Below are positions 54,192 to 62,248 of a DNA stretch of 64,000 nucleotides, in pieces (positions within the stretch are counted from its first letter, which is position 1; every line of letters begins with the position of its first letter). This stretch comes from QALR01 sp900552255. Lineage in GTDB: Bacteria; Bacillota; Clostridia; Oscillospirales; CAG-272. The notes beneath the pieces were generated by a model. It was not told the origin of the DNA. It saw only the letters and a program-made list of their open reading frames with translations, and searched no databases. The translations under genes were made by a program, and so were the position numbers. The stretch lies in assembly GCA_048526005.1 (NCBI GenBank), contig DBFVEH010000007.1:33033-97032 (forward strand), in the 5' to 3' direction.

Positions 54192-54890
54192 ATGGACCGG
54201 CAAAAAGCGAAAAAACTGATTATAGGCATCGTTCTTCTTGTACTCGGTGTAGCGTGGCTTGGCGACGCTGTGAATTTTTGGGACTTTGATCTGTTTTTCC
54301 CCGGCTGGTGGGCGGCGCTCCTGATGCTCTGCTTCTTCGTCTCCATCGTGAGCGACGGTCCGAACGTCGGCAATGTCTTCTTTATGCTTATCTTCGGCGC
54401 GATTGTGCTGAAAAAGAATAACATCATTCCGGATTTCGTGAATATATGGCTCGTGGCGTTTGCGCTCGCCGTGATTATTTTCGGAGGAAAGATCATCGTG
54501 GATGCGTTTCGCGGCGGAAAAAAGCCGGAGCATCCGCAGTCCGGCGGCGACGCCGGCTTTGGAGGAGCACAAAGCACCGGGGATCATGTGAGCTACACGT
54601 TTACGGGGGAGACCCTGCGCTTTGCCGGACAGACGGTGCAGCATTGCAGCTACAGCGTTTCCTTCGGGTCGCTGACCTTGGATTTTTCCGGCGCGGTTTT
54701 TGCGGAGGACGCCTATCTTTCCGTTTCCGCCAATTTCGGCGAAGTGAAGATCCTTCTCCCTGCCGGCATCAAGGCGGATCCGCAGAACAGCGCGGCCTTT
54801 GCCTCCATCAAAAATCAATCGCAGGGCAATGCGCTCGTGAAGTGCAGGCTTGACTGTGCGTTCGGCTGCATCAGCGTGACCAACGGGTAA
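54192..54890 (+). CDS. LiaF-like transmembrane protein
   Basis: About 232 aa. Four hydrophobic helices (about 6-25, 34-53, 60-75 and 85-103) are followed by a beta-helix-like C-terminal domain (about 140-230, FGSLTLDFSGAVF and ANFGEVKILLPAGI), as in LiaF/YvqF and DUF5668 proteins that sense envelope stress. ATG at 54192 is preceded by AAGAGAGG. It lies 30 bases after potD, so it may be co-transcribed with it. No LiaRS-type two-component genes are nearby. Confidence 0.8.
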   Translation: MDRQKAKKLIIGIVLLVLGVAWLGDAVNFWDFDLFFPGWWAALLMLCFFVSIVSDGPNVGNVFFMLIFGAIVLKKNNIIPDFVNIWLVAFALAVIIFGGKIIVDAFRGGKKPEHPQSGGDAGFGGAQSTGDHVSYTFTGETLRFAGQTVQHCSYSVSFGSLTLDFSGAVFAEDAYLSVSANFGEVKILLPAGIKADPQNSAAFASIKNQSQGNALVKCRLDCAFGCISVTNG

Positions 54891-54939
54891 GCCTGCGGAA
54901 GCTTTCCTGATGCCGTATCGGATTTTCTGTACTTACCTG

Positions 54940-54975
54940 CGGCGCCGTGTCTTTGCCTCGGCGCCGTATTTTGTA
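54940..54975 (+). terminator. Possible terminator after the LiaF-like gene
   Basis: Two CGGCGCCG octamers (54940-54947 and 54959-54966) can pair around an 11-base loop, followed by TATTTTGT. Each octamer is also self-complementary, so the fold is not certain. Confidence 0.45.
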
Positions 54976-55070
54976 TAGGTTTATTCCATCGCAGGACCGC
55001 GTTATGCAGGGAGCTTTCCGTTGATTTTTATTAAAATGATTGAGACTTCTCATTTGTTTAAAAAATTTAC

Positions 55071-55099
55071 TTGACTAAAACGGCGAAGGCGTGTATCAT
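55071..55099 (+). promoter_or_regulatory. SigA promoter of the AI-2E-family gene
   Basis: TTGACT (55071-55076), a 17-base spacer and TATCAT (55094-55099), about 60 bases before the GTG start. Confidence 0.65.
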
Positions 55100-55159
55100 A
55101 ATATCATAACGCTGTAAGAAAACGGGTTGAGAAGCATGCGGGAAGGAGGCGACCGGCGC

Positions 55160-56572
55160 GTGAAAATCGAATGGAACAAAAAATATGCGACCATTGCGCT
55201 ATATGCTTTCATTGTCATTTTCTGCGTCGTTTTTTGTATATTTTTATTTTTGGATTTTAACACTTTCGGGCGTTATGTTTCAAAAATCCTTTCCGTATTC
55301 AATCCCGTTTTTTATGGAATCCTGATTACGTATCTGCTCTCGCCTTTCGTCAATTTTTACGAGAGGACCGTCCTGAAAGGACTTGATCGGAAAGGCTTAT
55401 ATCGTTTGAAGAGAACGCTTTCCGTTCTATGTACGCTTCTTGTCGTGATCGTGGCCGCGGTTCTCTTTGTGTGGAGGGTCATTCCGCAGGTCTTTCGCGG
55501 CTATGCGGACCTGCAAAATCGCTCGGGGCTTTATTTTGAGACCGTCAAGGAATGGCTGCTCGGACTTTCGGCGGGAGATAGCGTGCTGGCGGGCTATATT
55601 GATAAAATAACGGAATACGCGGTGGAGCTGCTCGACAAAATTTATACAGGGCTCAACACGATCATTCCTGACGTCGCAAGCGTGGCGGGGACCGCTGTCG
55701 GGATCATCAAGGATTTTTTCCTTGGGGTGATTCTCGCAGTATATTTCCTGTTTGTGAAAGAACGCTTGATCGCGCAAATCAAAAAGGCCGGATATGCCTT
55801 GTTCAGCAAAAAGAGATATGCTGCGCTCGCCAAGGGCGCCAATCTTGCCAATAAAAATTTCGGCGGATTCATTAAAGGACAGCTTGCGGACGCACTGATT
55901 ATCGGAACAATCTGCTTTATCTGCACCTCCATTATCGGAATCCCCTATTATCCGATTGTAAGCGTACTGGTAGGCGTCGCTTGTATTGTTCCGGTGTTCG
56001 GAATTCTGATCGGCACAGTTGTCGGCGCGTTGATCATTCTTTTGGCGGATCCGATCCAGGTGATCTGGTTTGTTCTGTTTATGGTGATTCTCCATTTTGT
56101 CAACAAGCGGATGATCCGTCCGAAGATTATACGCTCGGGAGTGGAAGCGTCCTCTGTTTTTATGTTTACCGCCATTATCGTCATGACAGGACTACTCGGA
56201 TTTTGGGGTCTTATTATCGGCGTGCCGGTATTTGCGATTCTATATACCGTCATGTATTCTGCGGTTGACCGCAGGCTTGCCAAAAAAGGACTTGCAACGG
56301 ATACCTATTCCTATTATACGACCGACGCGGGACGTGAACTGCATATGGAGGAGGAAGTTCGAAAGGCGCGCCGCAAGGGAGCCAAGCATTTAGGCGGAGA
56401 ATCCGATAATCGGCCGGTATTTACGGAGGAAGTCCCCTGTATTACGGACGAGGACATTGCCGCGTATGAGAAAAGCAAGTCGGAAACGGGTACGCCGGAT
56501 ACGGACGGCTCCGAGACGGATGCCGGCAGCGAGCAGGAGCCTGCCAATGTCGGGGACTCCGCGAAAAAATAA
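55160..56572 (+). CDS. AI-2E family membrane permease
   Basis: About 470 aa, eight predicted helices with the family's long re-entrant middle part (FIKGQLADALIIGTICFICT and GVACIVPVFGILIGTVVGA). Members export small molecules or ions (TqsA, YdbI) and the substrate cannot be told. The GTG at 55160 is preceded by GGAAGGAGG; the in-frame TTG at 55127 has no site. The C-terminal ~100 residues are hydrophilic and acidic, ending after a Glu/Thr/Ser-rich tail. It is probably the last protein gene before the tRNA region. Confidence 0.88.
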   Translation: MKIEWNKKYATIALYAFIVIFCVVFCIFLFLDFNTFGRYVSKILSVFNPVFYGILITYLLSPFVNFYERTVLKGLDRKGLYRLKRTLSVLCTLLVVIVAAVLFVWRVIPQVFRGYADLQNRSGLYFETVKEWLLGLSAGDSVLAGYIDKITEYAVELLDKIYTGLNTIIPDVASVAGTAVGIIKDFFLGVILAVYFLFVKERLIAQIKKAGYALFSKKRYAALAKGANLANKNFGGFIKGQLADALIIGTICFICTSIIGIPYYPIVSVLVGVACIVPVFGILIGTVVGALIILLADPIQVIWFVLFMVILHFVNKRMIRPKIIRSGVEASSVFMFTAIIVMTGLLGFWGLIIGVPVFAILYTVMYSAVDRRLAKKGLATDTYSYYTTDAGRELHMEEEVRKARRKGAKHLGGESDNRPVFTEEVPCITDEDIAAYEKSKSETGTPDTDGSETDAGSEQEPANVGDSAKK

Positions 56573-56598
56573 AATTATCGCCGGTTTTCGGCGGATAT

Positions 56599-56671
56599 GT
56601 CCTTGTAGCTCAGCAGGATAGAGCGTTCGCCTCCAAGCGGGCGATCGTTCTATATCCTGCGGGGCGGGAAA
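56599..56671 (+). pseudogene. tRNA-Arg 5' half folded back as an inverted repeat
   Basis: Bases 56599-56635 read as the 5' half of a tRNA-Arg (GTCCTTG acceptor arm, TA, GCTC, D-loop with GG, GAGC, then the CCTCC anticodon region). Instead of the 3' half, the sequence returns as the imperfect reverse complement of 56614-56632 (TATCCTG at 56653-56659). There is no 3' acceptor strand, no T-arm and no CCA, so this cannot be a working tRNA. Confidence 0.7.
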
Positions 56672-56700
56672 ATGAATAAAAATACATAATTGATGAATAT

Positions 56701-56777
56701 GTCCCAGTAGCTCAGTCGTATAGAGCAGTTGCCTCCTAAGCAACAGGTCGCTGGTTAGAGTCCAGTCTGGGACGCCA
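56701..56777 (+). tRNA. tRNA-Arg (CCU anticodon), unusual elbow
   Basis: 77 bases including an encoded CCA. Acceptor GTCCCAG/CTGGGAC; D-arm GCTC/GAGC; anticodon stem GTTGC/GCAAC with loop CTCCTAA (anticodon CCU); T-stem GCTGG/CCAGT. The D-loop has GT where GG (18-19) is normal, and the T-loop is TTAGAGT rather than TTCGAGT. The normal G19-C56 tertiary pair thus appears as U19-A56. A terminator follows. Confidence 0.88.
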
Positions 56778-56784
56778 AAACCCT

Positions 56785-56828
56785 TGCTGCAAGCCACTTT
56801 TGATGGTTTGCAGCATATTCTTTTTTTC
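56785..56828 (+). terminator. Intrinsic terminator after tRNA-Arg
   Basis: A 12-bp stem (TGCTGCAAGCCA with TGGTTTGCAGCA, one wobble) and a T7 run. Confidence 0.85.
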
Positions 56829-56940
56829 CGTTTTATACGTTGAAGCCCCAAAATTGTCAAACGGGTTTTATGCGCTAAGGAGTGAATATTTTGCTGATTG
56901 GATACGAACGATTTTTGGGGGATTTGCTAATGAAAATCAG

Positions 56941-57134
56941 ATGTTTGCTAATTTTCAATTAGCAAACATATTTTGCCAGGTCCAAATCCAATTTTAGCAG
57001 GGTTTTTCCTGTTTCCGGTGAATTTTGCGTATCTTTGGTTACAATACACCAATAAAAACCGTTCCTATAATTGGATTTGATAAAATTATATTGTTCTTCT
57101 GTCAGCAAACATCCCGAACTTTAATTCACCGGAA
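56941..57134. repeat. AT-rich region with nested inverted repeats
   Basis: Three perfect complementary pairs: ATGTTTGCTAAT with ATTAGCAAACAT (56941-56952/56958-56969), CAAATCCAATT with AATTGGATTTG (56983-56993/57069-57079), and TTCCGGTGAATT with AATTCACCGGAA (57013-57024/57123-57134). The last two cross each other. No convincing gene lies between 56829 and 57590; this looks like a structured RNA or a decayed mobile element. Confidence 0.5.
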
Positions 57135-57200
57135 CAGTATAGGCACAAACTGTTATAATCGGCGTGCGACATATAGCAGATGATTGCAAGAACCCGAGGA

Positions 57201-57232
57201 CAAAGCTCTGCCAAGATTTTTGGCGGAGCTTT
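57201..57232 (+). terminator. Intrinsic terminator-like hairpin
   Basis: A 13-bp stem (AAAGCTCTGCCAA with TTGGCGGAGCTTT, one wobble) and a 5-base loop, followed by TT. No gene was recognised upstream of it; it may end a small RNA or be a relic. Confidence 0.6.
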
Positions 57233-57433
57233 TATGTTGCAGGATGCGATCCAAAACGCGGAGATCATACATCAAAAAAGGACACTTAATTACAAGACGG
57301 GCGGTCAGGCAGATAACGACTATCCCGTATGCAGATGGAACTCGTACACCAATTTACATAAGTTGGTGGAAGCAATGAAATTGCAGAGCAAAAATTGATA
57401 AAGCCAAACTTTCTTTTGTCATAAAATTATCCC

Positions 57434-57470
57434 TCCCCATGTCAAATAACTTTGATATGGGGATAGTTTT
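57434..57470 (+). terminator. Intrinsic terminator-like hairpin
   Basis: TCCCCAT paired with ATGGGGA and an inner TCAA/TTGA pairing, followed by TAGTTTTT. No gene was recognised before it. Confidence 0.6.
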
Positions 57471-57593
57471 TAGAGGAAACTAAAGATCCGTGCATACAAA
57501 AATAAAATTTCTTTGGGATTTTGTATATATTGCTTAATTGATAATTTCTGATTTGTATAAAATTACAAATTTGGATAAATTTGAAACAATATA

Positions 57594-57622
57594 TTGACAA
57601 TATTTTGTAGAAATGCTATAAT
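57594..57622 (+). promoter_or_regulatory. Strong SigA promoter upstream of leader ORF
   Basis: Perfect TTGACA (57594-57599), a 17-base spacer and perfect TATAAT (57617-57622) with an extended -10 TGC. It drives the leader ORF at 57677 and perhaps the Rhs gene. Confidence 0.85.
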
Positions 57623-57676
57623 ATCAACAAAAGGTGACGTGTTCCGAATATTGTATTTGAGTAAGGAGACTTAAAA

Positions 57677-57799
57677 ATGATGGATAGGAAGAACAATCGT
57701 ATCCGAAGAAACGACAGATTTTTTTGCCGTATATTTTATTGTGTGTATTTAATAAAACAGCACAAAATCGGGATGGATGATTTTGTGCTGTTTTTTTAA
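57677..57799 (+). CDS. 40-codon leader ORF spanning a terminator
   Basis: AAGGAG lies 8 bases before ATG-ATG. The 40-residue peptide has a basic N-terminus (MMDRKNNRIRRNDR) and a hydrophobic middle (FFCRIFYCVYLI). The codons run through both arms of the terminator below, and the TAA stop falls at the end of the T run. It could be a leader peptide that controls termination, or a small membrane peptide. Similarity to known peptides cannot be judged here. Confidence 0.6.
   Translation: MMDRKNNRIRRNDRFFCRIFYCVYLIKQHKIGMDDFVLFF
57755..57797 (+). terminator. Strong intrinsic terminator inside the leader ORF
   Basis: A 15-bp perfect stem (AAACAGCACAAAATC with GATTTTGTGCTGTTT) and a 9-base loop, followed by a T run. 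It separates the promoter at 57594 from the Rhs gene at 57950. Confidence 0.9.
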
Positions 57800-57949
57800 C
57801 CGCCAAATATATAATCTGTTTTTATGTTCCCGCCGCATAAAAAACAAATATCGGAAGAGAGGAGGAAATAAACACGCAGCATCTTGGCGGACTCGGATAA
57901 TCAAGGAAGCATTTTCAAAAATCATTTCAAAGAAAGGACGAAAAAGAAT

Positions 57950-60900
57950 ATGAAAAAATTCGGACTGAGATCCCTGTCTATCCTCTTATCTATTTTGATG
58001 GTGCTATATTTGCTGCCTATGGCGGTCTTTGCCGATTCTTTTGCGGAGTCAAAGAAAGAAAAAGCGCAAAACAATATTTCGCAAGAGGATCGTTCTGCAA
58101 TCAGCGAGCTTTTTGAACTCGAAGAGCTGCGGGAGGAAACCGTTAAGCATTTCCGATTGGAGGACGGAAGTATTATCGCGGTACAGTATGACGATCCTGT
58201 TCATTATCTTGATACAGACGGAAAATGGCAGGATATCGATAATACACTTTCTTCATCAGGAAGTGAATATGTTACGAGCAATGCAAGAGTGAAATTTGCC
58301 AAGAAAACCACAGGCAACGAAGTCCTTATGACGCTGCATGACGGGAATCGTAAGCTCACGCTGAGTCTTGACGGCGCAAGAAAAAAGGTTTCAGGTCAGG
58401 TTATGAATTACACATCTGAGCTGAATGACGATATCCCGAAAATTCAAAAGGTGACAGCGCTTGACAAGCTCTCCGCAAGCATTTTGTATGCCGATATCCT
58501 TGACGGCGTTGATCTTGAATATGTGGCTGTCTCTAACAATGTTAAAGAAAATATTATTGTCAAATCAGAAAAGAATACATATAGCTATACTTTTACGCTG
58601 AAGCTCAATAATCTTACCGCAGCTTTGCAGGATAATGAAATCATTGTCTCCGATGAAAAAACGGGGGAGACGGTATATGTCATTCCTGCGCCGTATATGT
58701 ATGACGCGGCGGAGGAATATTCGGATGCAGTAAGCTATTCTTTGGTACAGAGCGGCAATAAAGAATATAAGCTCACAGTTACAGCGGATCCGGAATGGAT
58801 CAACGACAGTGACCGCGTTTTTCCGGTTACGATAGATCCGTCTCTGAATTCTCCGCATTCGTCTGTTACGACAACGAACATTGTTTCCATGCTGCCAGAT
58901 ATGAATATGGGCAATTATGCTTTTTTGAATGTTGGAGCCGAAGCATATGCTTATTGGAAAACGACCTCGCTGCCGGATATTCCGGACTCTGCCTATATTA
59001 CAAATGCGGTATTTGCTATGAACAGTGAAGGCAACAATTTGAGCGTGGTTGGGGCATACCCAGTCACTTCATCTTGGGACACTACGCTTACTTGGAATAA
59101 AATGCTGGCTGGGCAAGGGAGTTTTTCCAGCTATATTGATTATGGGACGATTTCCTCCGGCTCGCTTTGTGAATGGAACATTACGTCCCTTCTGAAAGAA
59201 TGGTATTCCGGTGAAACAACGAATTATGGTTTGTGCTTCAAGAACATCACCGGAACGGATGTGTCAAAATTCACAAGTATAAAAAGCACCAATCCTACGA
59301 TTCGCCCGAGACTGATTGTTACTTATCGGGATATGAAGGGCTTGGAATCCTATTGGTCGTATACCTCGCAGTCTGCCGGGATGGCCGGAACGGGATATGT
59401 CAACAATGCCACCGGCAATCTTGTGTTTACCATTCCTACGCTCACGACAACGGATTTCCTGATGCCGTTTACACCTACACTGGTATATAACGCAAGCTTA
59501 GGTGATGAATACATGATCGCGGTAAACGCGGAAACGGCATATAAGTATTCCTCCGCAGGATATGGCTTCAAATGGAACATGTGCGAGTCTCTGCTACTGA
59601 AACAATATTACAATCCCAACGGCGTTTTGATGTCTTATTATGTTTGGTCGGATTCCGACGGCACAGAGCACGCTTTTATGCCGACCGGCACGGCGGATGT
59701 GTATGTGGATGAAGACGGATTGATGCTTACTTTAATTTACGATGGAAGTGAAACCTTCATCATTAGAGATAACGAGCAGAACATGCGGGTATTTGCAAAA
59801 CGTGCCTCTTCTTCGTATTTCAACTCAGGGGCAATTTTGCAGTATATTATGGATAAAAACGGGAATGCAATAGAATTTACATCCGACAGCTATGGAAGAG
59901 TTACCGGAATCGGACTGTGGCCAAGCGGCCAGAGCCGGATCGATATGCTGAAATTCAGCTATAACAACTATGGACTTGTCAACCGCGTCTATAACGAAGT
60001 TACCGGAGAATCGGTGATTTTCTATTATTCCGATACGCCTGCGGCTACGACATTGATTTCCACAAGTAACGACGGATATCTTCGGAAAATCGTCCGTGCC
60101 CATCATACCGGTGACAATGATGAAGCGGACTGGACTTCCTTTATGAATAACGGTTATCATGCCGATATTGAAATAGATGGAATCGCTACCTATGTTTACG
60201 GTGGAAACGCGCGGTTGCTCAAGGCACGTGATGAGGTTGCCGGATATGAGATTCAATATTCCTATAATATTGGCAAGAAGGTTGCAACTGTTCAGGAAGC
60301 GACATCTGAAGTCGGGCAAAGACTCGGTTTCACATATGGCTCTTCCTATACGGAGATTCGCAGTAGCGGTACGGATGATGTCTACGGAACAGCAGATGAT
60401 CTTGTTAACCGTTATACTTTTGACACGATGGGACGAGCCAAGGGCGCGTATTCCACGGATCTGTCACGGAGCACGATATACGGTGCGTCGAGTGCAGAAT
60501 ATGAGGACGGCGGAAATGTTGCAAACAAGATCAAGAAATCATCCTATATCGGTGGAACGTCGCCCAATTTATTACTGAACGGCGGGTTTGAGCAGAATCA
60601 ATTTTTGCCGACGCTTTCCTATTGGAATACAACCGCAAATGTTAGTAAAATAACAACAACCAATCATAATCACGCAGCTTCTTTTGAGATAAAAGCCGGT
60701 CAAATAGATTCTGTTTCTCAGTATGTTTTCCTGCCGGCAGGAGAGTATACGCTGTCGATGTTGTATAACACCTATGACTGCGCAAATGTGGATATCACGA
60801 TGCGCGCGGAATCCCTGTCGGGCGGCACGTCCTATTCCAATTCAGTTCCGGTAAATGAACATTATACGGATGTATCCAATTCAAGCCTTAGTATGCGAAT

Positions 60901-62248
60901 TACGGCGTCTAATAAGGTGAATGGAGGAGAACGCTTTAAGATTTCTGTTCAAGCGACGGGAAAGACCGGTACTGCTTCAGATGCTGTTTTAGAGGTAGAT
61001 GATCTTTTGTTGGAGCAGAATATTGCGCCGACAAAGTTCAGCCTTGTGCAGTTAGGCGGTTTTGATAGTCCTACAATTAACGCGTCCGGCAGTACGTTGT
61101 ATACACCCTCCGACTTTTGGATGGATAGATATATTGTATCAAGTATTGTTTCTACCGAAACGCCGTTTGGAAATGTTTTATCTGTACCGGGACTTATATA
61201 TACAAATGCTGCACCGGGGGTTTTACAAGCAGTTTATACTGCATCATCAGAGGATATCAGCAATTATAATGCCTCAAAGATTTATGAACCGGCGACATAC
61301 CAAATTTCCGGGTTTGGCAAAGGAACGCAGCAGTTGATGAATTCAAACAGTAAGTTCGGAATCACTGTGACTGTGAAATATTATCGCGGAGCTGGTGTTG
61401 AAGAAGAGACCGAAGATTTTCACTTTGCTTTTGAGCCGGGCAGCACGGATTGGCAGTTTGTTTCCGGAGCATTTACGACAAAGGATAAACCCGGGTATCT
61501 TGTTCATGAAATCACGGTAGCTTGTGAATATAGCAACCATCCGGGAACTGCCTATTTTGACAATATTTCGGTCTATCCAAGTGATCATGAAGCTGTAAAG
61601 GAAAACGAGTATTACGAAGATGGCCGGCTGAAACGGAGCAGGAGCGGCAGCTATATCGAGCGTTACAAATATGACGAGGGCGCCACGGATATCGATGAGG
61701 ACGGACCGCGTCCGAAGATTTACACGATAATCAACAATCGCGGCGATTGCGTTGAGTACCACTATAATTTAGATGATCAGATAACCAATAATGTTCAAGT
61801 GATTAAGTATTACCGATATAGCGGTAATTTCGCTTATGAATCTGATTCACCTATCAACGAAGATACCAAAATCCAAAAATCGGCGACAACATATACATAT
61901 GATGAATTTGGAAATGTTTTAAGCCAGAGTATCTCCTACTTTGACAATTTAAACCCCAAGGTGCTGCACAGCTCAGCGACATATGAAACGACATCCGGAT
62001 CAAGAATCTTTGGGGCAATGACAAGCGAGACAGATGGCCTCGGTAATACCACTCGGTATTTTTATCATTCAAGCAAGGACTATCTTATGGCGGTAATCAT
62101 GCCAAACAATCAAGGGATAGCTTATTATTATGATTCTATTGGTAATTTACAGTATACTTTGCCGGCTTATTATAATTCCAGTACAGGATTATATAGCGGA
62201 TCTACGGGAGGGGAGGCTGTTTATTATGGATATGACAGCAAAAAATAA
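57950..62248 (+). CDS. Secreted Rhs/YD-repeat protein, N-terminal part
   Basis: 1432 codons up to an in-frame TAA at 62246-62248. A signal peptide (about 1-28, ending VFADS) is followed by an N-terminal beta domain, a DNRLRE-type carbohydrate-binding-like domain (about 300-460, ending RLIVTYRD), a pre-Rhs region starting YWSYTSQSAGMAGTGYVNN, and a YD-repeat stretch. Two jelly-roll-like domains come next (about 873-1020, NLLLNGGFEQNQ; and 1033-1213), then more YD repeats. The ATG at 57950 has AAAGGA upstream; the frame is open to 57884 but without a good start there. Such proteins form a beta cage around a C-terminal effector in wall-associated toxins. Confidence 0.85.
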   Translation: MKKFGLRSLSILLSILMVLYLLPMAVFADSFAESKKEKAQNNISQEDRSAISELFELEELREETVKHFRLEDGSIIAVQYDDPVHYLDTDGKWQDIDNTLSSSGSEYVTSNARVKFAKKTTGNEVLMTLHDGNRKLTLSLDGARKKVSGQVMNYTSELNDDIPKIQKVTALDKLSASILYADILDGVDLEYVAVSNNVKENIIVKSEKNTYSYTFTLKLNNLTAALQDNEIIVSDEKTGETVYVIPAPYMYDAAEEYSDAVSYSLVQSGNKEYKLTVTADPEWINDSDRVFPVTIDPSLNSPHSSVTTTNIVSMLPDMNMGNYAFLNVGAEAYAYWKTTSLPDIPDSAYITNAVFAMNSEGNNLSVVGAYPVTSSWDTTLTWNKMLAGQGSFSSYIDYGTISSGSLCEWNITSLLKEWYSGETTNYGLCFKNITGTDVSKFTSIKSTNPTIRPRLIVTYRDMKGLESYWSYTSQSAGMAGTGYVNNATGNLVFTIPTLTTTDFLMPFTPTLVYNASLGDEYMIAVNAETAYKYSSAGYGFKWNMCESLLLKQYYNPNGVLMSYYVWSDSDGTEHAFMPTGTADVYVDEDGLMLTLIYDGSETFIIRDNEQNMRVFAKRASSSYFNSGAILQYIMDKNGNAIEFTSDSYGRVTGIGLWPSGQSRIDMLKFSYNNYGLVNRVYNEVTGESVIFYYSDTPAATTLISTSNDGYLRKIVRAHHTGDNDEADWTSFMNNGYHADIEIDGIATYVYGGNARLLKARDEVAGYEIQYSYNIGKKVATVQEATSEVGQRLGFTYGSSYTEIRSSGTDDVYGTADDLVNRYTFDTMGRAKGAYSTDLSRSTIYGASSAEYEDGGNVANKIKKSSYIGGTSPNLLLNGGFEQNQFLPTLSYWNTTANVSKITTTNHNHAASFEIKAGQIDSVSQYVFLPAGEYTLSMLYNTYDCANVDITMRAESLSGGTSYSNSVPVNEHYTDVSNSSLSMRITASNKVNGGERFKISVQATGKTGTASDAVLEVDDLLLEQNIAPTKFSLVQLGGFDSPTINASGSTLYTPSDFWMDRYIVSSIVSTETPFGNVLSVPGLIYTNAAPGVLQAVYTASSEDISNYNASKIYEPATYQISGFGKGTQQLMNSNSKFGITVTVKYYRGAGVEEETEDFHFAFEPGSTDWQFVSGAFTTKDKPGYLVHEITVACEYSNHPGTAYFDNISVYPSDHEAVKENEYYEDGRLKRSRSGSYIERYKYDEGATDIDEDGPRPKIYTIINNRGDCVEYHYNLDDQITNNVQVIKYYRYSGNFAYESDSPINEDTKIQKSATTYTYDEFGNVLSQSISYFDNLNPKVLHSSATYETTSGSRIFGAMTSETDGLGNTTRYFYHSSKDYLMAVIMPNNQGIAYYYDSIGNLQYTLPAYYNSSTGLYSGSTGGEAVYYGYDSKK

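Noticed and set aside
52176..54818. An 880-codon open frame on the minus strand across potC, potD and the LiaF-like gene
   Set aside because: It is antisense to three clear genes, its translation is rich in His/Arg/Asp with no recognisable motif, and there is no ribosome binding site. It results from the codon bias of the real genes.
57180..57398. A 72-codon plus-strand frame in the AT-rich stretch
   Set aside because: It starts inside a terminator-like hairpin, has no ribosome binding site and resembles no protein.
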